From: JAFAVZ01 sp036009105
GTDB lineage: Bacteria; Acidobacteriota; Thermoanaerobaculia; Gp7-AA8
Direction of reading: 5' to 3'
Length of the DNA stretch: 13,495 nucleotides
Assembly: GCA_036009105.1 (NCBI GenBank)
Contig: DASYMJ010000349.1
Span: 1-13,495, forward strand
Part shown: positions 7,143 to 13,495 of the stretch, piece by piece
Position numbering within the stretch: position 1 is the stretch's first letter
Layout: each line of letters starts with the position of its first letter
Translations under genes and position numbers: made by a program
The notes under the pieces: model-generated
What the model saw: only the letters and a program-made list of their open reading frames with translations
What the model was told of the DNA's origin: nothing
The model's database searches: none

Positions 7143-8311
7143 CGGCCATGCGCCGCATCGTGGTCCTGCTGCTCCTCCTCCTGCCCTTGGCCTGCCGACG
7201 AGAAACGGAGAAGGCCGACTACTCGCCGGCCACGGACGAGGAGGCGCGCAAGCTGGCCGGCTACTACCTCGATGCGCTGCAGAAGCCCGACCTGCAGCAC
7301 GCCACGCTGCTCATCGACTGGGATGCGATGATCGAGAAGGCCACGGCGGACGCGGGGCTGGAGAACGAGCTGTTCCGCCAGGCGTTCGTGCGCGGCGCGA
7401 AGCGGAAGGCCAACGGGCCGGAGTTCGTCCAGCAGCTGAGCAGCGTGATGCAGAACGGCGGCAGCCTGCACCTGCTGCACGTGCGCACCGCATCGGACGG
7501 CAGCAAGCGCGCCGTCCTCCGCCTCCTCCTCCCCGACGGCGCGGTGAACTATCACGAGATGCTGGTCAGCCGCGATGCGTCCGGTGCCGTCCGGGCGCGC
7601 GACATTTACATCTACACGAACGCCGAGCTCCTCTCCGAGACCATGCGCCGGCTGTTCTTCTTCACCCTGGCCCAGGACCCGAGCGCGCTGCAGAGGCTGA
7701 CCGGCAGGAAGAACCCCTTCCTCGAGCACCTCGAGGACTACAAGCAGATGATGGAGAAGGTGCGCGCCGGCGACGGCCGCGGCGCGGAGGAGCTGTACAA
7801 ACGCCTGCCGGAGGAGACGAAGAAGCAGAAGAGCGTGATGCTGGCCCACGTCTTCGCCAGCTCCAAGCTGGGCGACGACGAGGCGTACATGAAGGCGATG
7901 GACGAGATGCGCCACCTCTTCCCCCACGATGGCGGGGTCGACCTGATGTCGATCGATGCCTTCATTCTCAGGAAGAAGTGGAGCGAGGCGCTGGCCGCGA
8001 TCGACCGGGTGGACGCGGCGGTGGGCGGCGATCCCTACCTCGACGTCTTCCGCTCCAACATCCTCCTCCGCTCCGGCGACCTCAAGAAGGCGCACGACTT
8101 CTCGCTCCGCGCCGGCGTGCGCGAGCCGACGCTCGCCGCCGCCTTCTGGGCCCAGGTGAACGTCTCCCTCGCCCGGGCCGACTACGCCGAGACGGCGCGC
8201 CTGCTGACCCACCTCCGCGATCGCCTGCACGTGGAGCTGGCCGACCTGACCACCCTGCCCGATTACCAGGGCTTCGTGGCCTCGCCGGAGTACGAGAGGT
8301 GGGCGAAGTAG
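7139..8311 (+). CDS. Predicted TPR-like helical lipoprotein of unknown function
   Basis: The 390-residue product begins with a basic, Leu-rich lipoprotein signal. The lipobox is PLAC with the modified Cys at residue 19, so the mature protein should be lipid-anchored at a membrane. The ATG at 7139 forms an ATGA overlap with the mug stop; ATG 7148 would give nearly the same signal, and GTG 7124 is less likely. Mature residues about 25-160 contain predicted helices then strands (LLHVRTASDG, AVLRLLLPDG). Residues about 200-380 are Ala-rich paired helices with TPR-like spacing (WSEALAAIDRVDAAVGG, SGDLKKAHDF, ADYAETARLL). No catalytic motif was recognised. It may be a scaffold or partner of the M1 enzyme or of the ABC system just downstream. 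Family name not recognised. Confidence 0.8.
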   Translation: MTAMRRIVVLLLLLLPLACRRETEKADYSPATDEEARKLAGYYLDALQKPDLQHATLLIDWDAMIEKATADAGLENELFRQAFVRGAKRKANGPEFVQQLSSVMQNGGSLHLLHVRTASDGSKRAVLRLLLPDGAVNYHEMLVSRDASGAVRARDIYIYTNAELLSETMRRLFFFTLAQDPSALQRLTGRKNPFLEHLEDYKQMMEKVRAGDGRGAEELYKRLPEETKKQKSVMLAHVFASSKLGDDEAYMKAMDEMRHLFPHDGGVDLMSIDAFILRKKWSEALAAIDRVDAAVGGDPYLDVFRSNILLRSGDLKKAHDFSLRAGVREPTLAAAFWAQVNVSLARADYAETARLLTHLRDRLHVELADLTTLPDYQGFVASPEYERWAK

Positions 8312-8323
8312 CAAATGGCGGCA

Positions 8324-8402
8324 GCGAGCAGGAGAACGGGGTCGACGCAACCCTGAATAGAACGATTCGTATCATTCTCCTGATCGCCGATCGCTGATCG
8401 CC
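8324..8402. repeat. GATC-rich heptamer repeat with degenerate inverted arm (copy 1)
   Basis: The right part, 8375-8402, reads TTCTCCT followed by GATCGCC, GATCGCT and GATCGCC: three tandem heptamers. Further GATCGCC-like bases follow to 8419. A degenerate inverted arm, GCGAGCAGGAGAA at 8324-8336, pairs with 8375-8387 with one mismatch. The element begins 13 bases after the lipoprotein stop. A closely related, better preserved inverted pair lies at 12912-12993. It fills most of the gap before the ABC ATPase gene and could be a dispersed intergenic repeat that also folds in mRNA. No mobile-element gene accompanies it. Confidence 0.6.
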
Positions 8403-8438
8403 CACTGATCGCCATCGCCAGAAGGGACCACACACTCC

Positions 8439-9335
8439 ATGCCCGAGCTTTCCATCCGCAACCTCTCCAAGACCTACCCCAACGGCGTCCGGGCCCTGAA
8501 CGACGTCTCGCTCGACATCCCCACCGGCATGTTCGGCCTGCTGGGGCCGAACGGCGCCGGCAAGTCGACGCTCATGCGCACCCTGGCCACCCTCCAGGAA
8601 GCCGATTCCGGCGCGGTGCGCCTGGGCAACCTGGACGTCCTCCGCCAGAAGGACGAGGTGCGCAGCCTCCTCGGCTACCTGCCGCAGGAGTTCGGCGTCT
8701 ACCCCCGCATCTCGGCCGAGGCGATGCTCAATCACTTCGCCGTGTTGAAGGGGATCGCGAACGGGAAGGAGCGGAAAGCGGTCGTCGAAGCGCTCCTCAA
8801 CCGGGTGAATCTCTACAAGGAGCGGAAACGGAGCCTCGGCACGTTCTCCGGCGGCATGCGCCAGCGCTTCGGCATCGCCCAGGCCCTCATCGGCAGCCCG
8901 AAGCTGATCATCGTGGACGAGCCGACCGCCGGCCTCGATCCCGGCGAGCGGGTGCGCTTCCACAACCTGCTGGCCGAGATCGGCGAGAACGTGATCATCA
9001 TCCTCTCCACCCACATCGTGGAAGACGTGGCGGACCTCTGCCGGCGGATGGCCATCATCTCCGAGGGGCGGGTCCTGATGAGCGGCGATCCGATGGATGC
9101 GGTGCGCGAGCTGGACGGCAGGATCTGGCGGCGGACCGTCGCCCGGGCCGAGGTCGAGGCGTACAGGAGCCGGCATGCCGTGATCCATACCCGCCTGGTG
9201 GCCGGGCAGACCATCGTGCACGTCTACAACGAACAGCCGCCGGGCGAAGGCTTCGAGGCGATGACTCCCTCCCTGGAGGACGTCTACTTCGCCACGCTCC
9301 ACCGCGCGGGCGGCAAGGCGCAGGAGGCGGCGTGA
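8439..9335 (+). CDS. ABC transporter ATP-binding protein of the ABC-2 (CcmA/NatA-like) type
   Basis: The 298-residue cytoplasmic ATPase powers the adjoining permease-peptidase fusion. Walker A is GPNGAGKST at 36-44 with Lys42. The Q-loop is at Gln83 (YLPQE), the signature FSGGM at 136-140, Walker B LIIVDE at 156-161 with Glu161, the D-loop AGLD at 164-167 and the H-loop His192. The C-terminal stretch about 225-298 ends in the SLEDVYFATL motif common to ABC-2 exporter ATPases. All catalytic elements are intact. GAAGGGA at 8421-8427 is a plausible, somewhat distant ribosome-binding site. The stop overlaps the permease start (GTGA), which implies coupled translation and a fixed partnership. The transported substrate is unknown; export is more likely than import because no binding protein is encoded. 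Confidence 0.95.
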   Translation: MPELSIRNLSKTYPNGVRALNDVSLDIPTGMFGLLGPNGAGKSTLMRTLATLQEADSGAVRLGNLDVLRQKDEVRSLLGYLPQEFGVYPRISAEAMLNHFAVLKGIANGKERKAVVEALLNRVNLYKERKRSLGTFSGGMRQRFGIAQALIGSPKLIIVDEPTAGLDPGERVRFHNLLAEIGENVIIILSTHIVEDVADLCRRMAIISEGRVLMSGDPMDAVRELDGRIWRRTVARAEVEAYRSRHAVIHTRLVAGQTIVHVYNEQPPGEGFEAMTPSLEDVYFATLHRAGGKAQEAA

Positions 9336-12300
9336 GCGCCCTCCGGGAGATCTTCCGCTTCGAGCTGCGCTTCCACCTGCGCAACTTCCTCTTCTACATC
9401 GCCTTCATCCTCTTCTTCCTGATGGCGTTCGGCGGCGTGACCAGCGACAGCATCCAGATCGGCGGCAGCGTGGGCAACGTCCACCGCAACGCGCCGTTCG
9501 TGATCATGCAGTTCCTCCTCGTCTTCTCCGTCTTCAGCGTCTTCACCACCACCGCCTTCGTGGCCAGCTCCGCGCTGCGCGATTACGACTACGGCACCGA
9601 CGCCCTCTTCTTCTCCACCCCGATGCGCAAGCGCGACTACATCATCGGCCGCTTCGCCGGGTCGTTCCTGATCTCGGTGCTGATCTTCGCCGGCGTGGTG
9701 CTGGCCTTCATCATCGGCAGCTTCATGCCGTGGCTGGAGAAGGAGCGGATCGGCGCCTTCACGCTGACGCCTTACCTCTACTCGCTGCTGGTGCTCATCG
9801 CGCCGACCGTGCTGCTGGTGGGTGTGGTCTTCTTCTCGGTGGCGTTGCTCTCGCGCAGCACGATGGCCACGTACGCCAGCGCCGTGGCCTTCCTGGTGGG
9901 CTACCTCGTGGCCGCCTCGGTGGCCGGGAACAACCTGAAGTGGGAGAAGGCGGCCAGCCTCTTCGATCCCTTCGGCCTGACCTCGTTCGCCATCGCCACG
10001 CGCTACTGGACGGTGGCGGAGCGCAACACGCGGGTGCTGCCGCTGGAAGGCATCTTCCTCTGGAACCGCCTGCTCTGGATCGGCATCGCCGTGGCGATCT
10101 TCGCCTGGACGATGTGGAAGTTCCGCTTCGAGACCGGCTCGGGCAAGTCTCGCAAGAAGGAACGTAGGGCCGGCTCTCCAGCCGGCCCCGGCCGACTGGA
10201 GAGTCGGCCCTACGTTTTACCCCACATCACCCCTTCGAAGGCCTGGCTTCCCCAGTTCGCGAGCACGCTGCGCCTCGAGCTGCGCATGGTGCTGACCAGC
10301 ATCCCCTTCCTGGTCATCCTCTTCCTTTCGCTGGCCAACGTCACCGGCGGGGCGGTGGAGAGCGGGTCGATCTTCAACACGAAGACCTATCCGGTCACCG
10401 GGCAGATGCTCTCCGCCATCGACAGCGGCTTCGTCTTCTTCGCCATCCTGGTCCTGGCCTACTACGCGGGCGAGATCGTCTTCCGGGAGCGGCAGGCGAA
10501 GATGAACGAGGTGGTGGACGCGACGCCGGTGCCGACGTCCGCCATGTGGGCCGGCAAGCTCGCCGCCCTCTGGACCGCCGCCGTCTTCCTCCTCGGCGCG
10601 GCGATGCTGGCCACGGTGCTGGTGCAGACGGCCAAGGGCTACCACAACTATGAATTCGGCCTCTACCTGCGCGGCCTCTTCCTGGTCACCGGCGTGCGGG
10701 TGCTGATGGTGGCCACGCTCGCCTTCGTCCTGCAGGCGCTGACGAACAACAAGTACGTCGGCTTCCTGCTGATGCTCCTCTACTTCGTCAGCCTCTTCGT
10801 CCTGCCGGCGATGCACTTCGAGCATCACCTCTACCGCTTCCCCTCCGCGCCGAACGCGCCGTACTCGGACATGAACGGCTTCGGCCACTTCGTGAAGCCG
10901 CTGGCCTGGTTCGACCTCTACTGGCTGCTCTTCTGCGGCCTGCTCCTTTTCGTCGCGCACATGCTCTGGGTGCGCGGCACGGAGACGCGTTTCGTCCGCC
11001 GGCTGAAGATCGGCACGGCCCGCTTCGGCGCGCCGGCCAGGGTCGCCCTCGCCGCGGTGGCCATCGCCTTCGCCGGCACCGGCTGCTACATCTACTACAA
11101 CACGAACGTCCTCAACCCCTACCGCACCGCGGAGGACGGCGAGCGGCGGCAGGCCGAGTACGAGAAGCGGTACCGCAAGTACGCGAACATCGCCCAGCCG
11201 CGCATCACGGACGTGCAGGCGGACGTCGACCTCTTCCCCGAGCGGCGCGGCGTGAGCATCCGCGGCACGTACCAGCTGATCAACCGCGGCGGCGCGCCGA
11301 TCGCGGACGTGCACATCATCATGAGCCCGGACGTCCGGGACTACACGGTCTCCATCCCCGGCGCCGCCGTGCAGATGGCGGACCGGGAGCGCAACTACAC
11401 CATCTACCGTCTGGCCCAGCCGCTCGCGCCGGGCGCCACGCTGCCGATGCGCTTCACGGTGAGCGTGGAGAACCGCGGCTTCGTCAACGGCAACTCGAAC
11501 ATCGACCTGCTGGCCAACGGCACCTTCATCAACAACCAGGCGTACTTTCCGCACATCGGCTACCAGAACGGCAACGAGCTGCAGGACCGCAACAAGCGGC
11601 GCAAGTATGGCCTGCCGCCGGCGCAGCGCTTCCCCAAGATCGACGACCCGGTGGCGCGCAACATCAACCAGCTCACCGGCGAGTCGGACTGGCTGAACCT
11701 CGACACCACGGTCAGCACGGCGCCGGACCAGATCGCCATCGCGCCCGGCTATCTGCAGAAGGAGTGGACGGCCAACGGCCGCCGCTACTTCCACTACAAG
11801 ACCACCGCGCCCATCCTCGGTTTCTGGTCCTATCTCTCCGCCCGTTACGCGGTGAAGCGCGACCGCTGGCACGACGTGGCCATCGAGATCTACTACGACC
11901 CGAAGCACCCCTACAACGTCGACCGGATGATCCACGGGGTGAAGCGCTCGCTCGACTACTTCACCGCGAACTTCTCGCCGTACCAGCACAGCCAGGTGCG
12001 CATCCTGGAGTTCCCGCGCTACGCCCGCTTCGCCCAGTCCTTCCCGAACACGATCCCGTTCTCCGAGTCGATCGGCTTCATCGCCGACCTGCGCGATCCG
12101 AAGGACATCGACTATCCGTTCTACGTGACCGCGCACGAGGTGGGGCACCAGTGGTGGGCCCACCAGGTGATCGGCGCGCAGGTGCAGGGGACGACCATGA
12201 TCACCGAGACGCTGGCCCAGTACTCGGCCCTGATGGTGATGGAGAAGGAGTACGGCCGGAACCAGATGCGCAAGTTCCTCCGCTATGAGCTGAACAGCTA

Positions 12301-12901
12301 CCTGGCCGGCCGCGGCGGCGAGCTGGTGGCGGAGATGCCGCTGAAGCTCGTGGAAGACCAGGCGTACATCCACTACCGCAAGGGCTCGCTGGCCATGTAC
12401 GCGCTGCGCGATGCCATCGGCGAGGAGAAGGTCAACGCCGCGCTGCGGTCCATCATCAGCAAGTGGGCCTTTCACGGACCGCCGTACGTCCGCACCGTGG
12501 AGCTGATCGAGGCCTTCCGCGCCGTGACGCCGCCCGAGCGGCAGTCGATGATCACCGACCTGTTCGAGACCATCACCCTCTACGACAACAAGACGACCGA
12601 GGCGAAGGCGACGAAGCTGCCGGACGGCCGCTACAAGGTCACGTTCACGGTGGAATCGAAGAAGCTGCGCGCGGACGGCGCGGGCAACGAGAAGCCGGTG
12701 CCGGTGGACGAGTGGCTGGACATCGGCGTGCTGGCCGGTCCGGACGACGAGCAGGTGCTGGCCCTGGAGAAGCGCCACCTCACCCAGCCGAAGGCGACGT
12801 ACGAGCTGATCGTGAAGTCCAAGCCGGGGAAGGCGGGCATCGATCCGCTGAACAAGCTGATCGACCGCAATCCGGAGGACAACGTGAAAACCGTTGAATG
12901 A
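9332..12901 (+). CDS. Fused ABC-2-type permease (two modules) and extracytoplasmic M1-type peptidase
   Basis: In this 1189-residue protein, two six-helix ABC-2 permease modules lie at about residues 1-268 and 305-552. A 13th hydrophobic segment is at about 571-592 (AAVAIAFAGTGCYIYY). Thirteen segments put the C-terminal half outside the cytoplasm. That half, about 620-1120, is an M1-type domain with H935-E936-x-x-H939, Glu959 as third zinc ligand (19 rather than 18 residues after H939) and Tyr1015 in HYRKGS. The GxMEN exopeptidase motif is not seen; FSESIGFIA occupies that region. A REP doublet encodes residues 278-295, in the cytoplasmic linker between modules. Database annotations use 'ABC transporter permease/M1 family aminopeptidase' for such proteins, but I know of no demonstrated substrate. 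It probably dimerises and works with the ATPase encoded just upstream. Processing of an exported peptide, or extraction and cleavage of a membrane protein, are both possible. Confidence 0.9.
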   Translation: MSALREIFRFELRFHLRNFLFYIAFILFFLMAFGGVTSDSIQIGGSVGNVHRNAPFVIMQFLLVFSVFSVFTTTAFVASSALRDYDYGTDALFFSTPMRKRDYIIGRFAGSFLISVLIFAGVVLAFIIGSFMPWLEKERIGAFTLTPYLYSLLVLIAPTVLLVGVVFFSVALLSRSTMATYASAVAFLVGYLVAASVAGNNLKWEKAASLFDPFGLTSFAIATRYWTVAERNTRVLPLEGIFLWNRLLWIGIAVAIFAWTMWKFRFETGSGKSRKKERRAGSPAGPGRLESRPYVLPHITPSKAWLPQFASTLRLELRMVLTSIPFLVILFLSLANVTGGAVESGSIFNTKTYPVTGQMLSAIDSGFVFFAILVLAYYAGEIVFRERQAKMNEVVDATPVPTSAMWAGKLAALWTAAVFLLGAAMLATVLVQTAKGYHNYEFGLYLRGLFLVTGVRVLMVATLAFVLQALTNNKYVGFLLMLLYFVSLFVLPAMHFEHHLYRFPSAPNAPYSDMNGFGHFVKPLAWFDLYWLLFCGLLLFVAHMLWVRGTETRFVRRLKIGTARFGAPARVALAAVAIAFAGTGCYIYYNTNVLNPYRTAEDGERRQAEYEKRYRKYANIAQPRITDVQADVDLFPERRGVSIRGTYQLINRGGAPIADVHIIMSPDVRDYTVSIPGAAVQMADRERNYTIYRLAQPLAPGATLPMRFTVSVENRGFVNGNSNIDLLANGTFINNQAYFPHIGYQNGNELQDRNKRRKYGLPPAQRFPKIDDPVARNINQLTGESDWLNLDTTVSTAPDQIAIAPGYLQKEWTANGRRYFHYKTTAPILGFWSYLSARYAVKRDRWHDVAIEIYYDPKHPYNVDRMIHGVKRSLDYFTANFSPYQHSQVRILEFPRYARFAQSFPNTIPFSESIGFIADLRDPKDIDYPFYVTAHEVGHQWWAHQVIGAQVQGTTMITETLAQYSALMVMEKEYGRNQMRKFLRYELNSYLAGRGGELVAEMPLKLVEDQAYIHYRKGSLAMYALRDAIGEEKVNAALRSIISKWAFHGPPYVRTVELIEAFRAVTPPERQSMITDLFETITLYDNKTTEAKATKLPDGRYKVTFTVESKKLRADGAGNEKPVPVDEWLDIGVLAGPDDEQVLALEKRHLTQPKATYELIVKSKPGKAGIDPLNKLIDRNPEDNVKTVE
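10164..10213. repeat. GTAG-headed REP doublet inside the permease-peptidase coding sequence
   Basis: Two inverted units stand tail to tail with GTAG heads outward. Unit 1 is GTAG + GGCCGGCT-CTCC-AGCCGGCC (10164-10187). Unit 2 is GGCCGACT-GGAG-AGTCGGCC + CTAC (10190-10213). Each unit forms its own perfect 8-bp stem. The units differ by a compensatory pair: G10173-C10182 versus A10195-T10204. Together 10162-10187 and 10190-10215 form a 26-bp inverted repeat with two mismatches. The 54 bases (10162-10215) are a multiple of three, and translation passes straight through, giving RRAGSPAGPGRLESRPYV. The single unit at 468-494 shares the core. This arrangement resembles BIME-type REP doublets. Confidence 0.75.
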
Positions 12902-12911
12902 CATGAAGGAC

Positions 12912-12993
12912 GCGATCGGCGATCAGCGATCAGGAGAACCTGGCGCAGTCCCGACGCATCACGGCGTTCTCCTGATCGCCGATCGCTGATCGC
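12912..12993. repeat. GATC-rich heptamer inverted repeat pair (copy 2)
   Basis: The left arm 12912-12939 and right arm 12966-12993 are 28-base inverted repeats with two mismatches, separated by 26 bases. The right arm reads GTTCTCCT then GATCGCC, GATCGCT and GATCGC, nearly identical to 8375-8400. The two arms together hold six GATC sites. The structure starts 10 bases after the fusion gene's stop and could act as a strong mRNA 3' hairpin or bidirectional stop; it has no T-run. Because the same sequence follows the lipoprotein gene, a dispersed intergenic repeat family is the better description. Confidence 0.7.
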
Positions 12994-13025
12994 CCATCGC
13001 CCGGATGTGGCATCCTGAGCGGGCC

Positions 13026-13397
13026 ATGGATGCCCGCGCCTTCGCCTTCCTCCGCGACCTCGCCGCAAGCGAAGCCGTGCCGGTGCGGGTGCGCGGGGAC
13101 TGCATGTCGCCCCTGATCGCGGCGGGCGCCGAGGTTCCGGTGCGCCGCCGCGCTTTGTATCTGCCCGGGGACGTGATCGTGTTCCGCACGAACGCCGGCG
13201 ATCTCGCCGCGCACCGCGTCCTGGGCTACCGCGCGAAGGGTCTGGTGACGGCGGGGGACCATTGTTCCGCACACGATGCGCCGGTGGCTCGCGCACAGAT
13301 CGTGGGAGCCGTCGATTCTTTGACCGTCGGCGGCGCCGCCCGCCTGCGCGCCCTCGGACGCTTCGCTGCCATCGTCGCCCGGAGAGTGCGGCGTTGA
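13026..13397 (+). CDS. Small S24/S26 (LexA/signal peptidase-fold) protein with Cys at the nucleophile position
   Basis: The 123-residue protein matches the core of S24/S26 peptidases. It has VRVRGDCMSPLI at 20-31, the LYLPGDVIVF segment at 44-53, the AAHRVLGY segment with His63, and VTAGDH...AHDAPV at 74-87 ending in IVGAV. In signal peptidases the residue before Met in G-x-S-M-x-P is the Ser nucleophile; here it is Cys26. His63 in the HRV motif corresponds to the general base of the ER/SipW type. There is no strong signal peptide or membrane segment, so it is probably cytoplasmic. ATG 13026 is preferred over ATG 13005 because the extra seven residues match nothing in the family. The stop overlaps a possible next start (TTGA). 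Whether it cuts a leader peptide, or is inactive, cannot be told from the sequence. Confidence 0.7.
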   Translation: MDARAFAFLRDLAASEAVPVRVRGDCMSPLIAAGAEVPVRRRALYLPGDVIVFRTNAGDLAAHRVLGYRAKGLVTAGDHCSAHDAPVARAQIVGAVDSLTVGGAARLRALGRFAAIVARRVRR

Positions 13398-13495
13398 CGG
13401 CTTTCGGCGGGCAGTTCCTCCGCTCCCCTGCCCTCTTCCCCGCGCGCATCGCCGGGGAGACGTTCGGCTCCGCGTCGTTTGCGCTGGACCTGCCG
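13394..13495 (+). CDS. Start of an unidentified gene, truncated by the window edge
   Basis: A frame beginning at TTG 13394, overlapping the preceding stop as TTGA, stays open for 34 codons to the window end. Its product begins MTAFGGQFLRSPALFPARI when TTG is read as Met. Tight overlap with the S26-like gene suggests an operon. No family can be recognised from so short a piece. An HPr-kinase-related protein, sometimes found with small S24/S26-type genes, is only a guess. Confidence 0.35.
   Translation, partial: MTAFGGQFLRSPALFPARIAGETFGSASFALDLP

Noticed and set aside
8324..8402. CRISPR array or insertion-sequence ends
   Set aside because: Heptamer units have no spacers between them, and no transposase or target-site duplication is visible at either GATC-rich element.
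10217..12904. An 895-codon open frame on the minus strand
   Set aside because: It mirrors the permease-peptidase fusion. Its His/Asp/Val/Arg-rich product has no recognisable domain and comes from GC-biased third positions.

Overview
The window is GC-rich bacterial DNA with third codon positions that are mostly G or C. It is densely packed with genes, nearly all on the + strand, and several neighbours overlap by 4 bases (GTGA, ATGA, TTGA). Exported peptidases, an ABC permease fused to an M1 peptidase and hairpin-rich intergenic repeats together suggest a soil or sediment heterotroph, most likely an Acidobacteriota member (Thermoanaerobaculia-like). Gemmatimonadota or Myxococcota remain possible. 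This taxonomic guess is weak because the window contains no marker gene.

Layout. (1) 1-332, minus strand: the 5' end of an exported S9/DPP-IV-like peptidase or TolB-like beta-propeller protein, divergent from the rest. (2) 333-570: divergent intergenic region with a GTAG-headed REP-type palindrome and a CTGGTAG inverted repeat just before the next Shine-Dalgarno sequence. (3) 571-4008: a large secreted subtilisin-like protease with propeptide, catalytic domain, PA insert, beta-sandwich modules and PKD domain. (4) 4009-4077: a strong heptamer-built hairpin. (5) 4078-8311: three overlapping genes encoding an exported M1 aminopeptidase, a Mug/TDG-type mismatch uracil-DNA glycosylase and a TPR-like lipoprotein. 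(6) 8312-8438: spacer with a GATC-rich heptamer repeat. (7) 8439-12901: an ABC ATPase overlapping a 1189-residue fusion of two ABC-2-type permease modules and an extracytoplasmic M1-type peptidase domain. (8) 12902-13025: a second, inverted pair of the GATC-rich repeat. (9) 13026-13397: a small S24/S26 peptidase-fold protein with Cys at the usual nucleophile Ser position, overlapping (10) the start of another gene that leaves the window at 13495.

How the genes may work together. S9, S8 and M1 enzymes would form a proteolytic cascade outside the cytoplasm: the endoprotease cuts proteins and the exopeptidases trim the peptides. The ABC ATPase and permease-peptidase fusion look like one machine in which a membrane transporter carries its own external metallopeptidase. 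The predicted count of 13 membrane segments places that domain outside. The lipoprotein may belong with either system. The DNA glycosylase seems functionally unrelated and simply cotranscribed.

The most unusual points are the ABC-M1 fusion, whose peptidase domain lacks the GxMEN exopeptidase motif and has a one-residue-longer zinc spacing; a REP doublet with compensatory base changes translated in frame inside that gene; the heptamer-built hairpins between genes; and the Cys-for-Ser S26-like protein. No tRNA, rRNA, CRISPR array, insertion sequence or prophage gene was seen.
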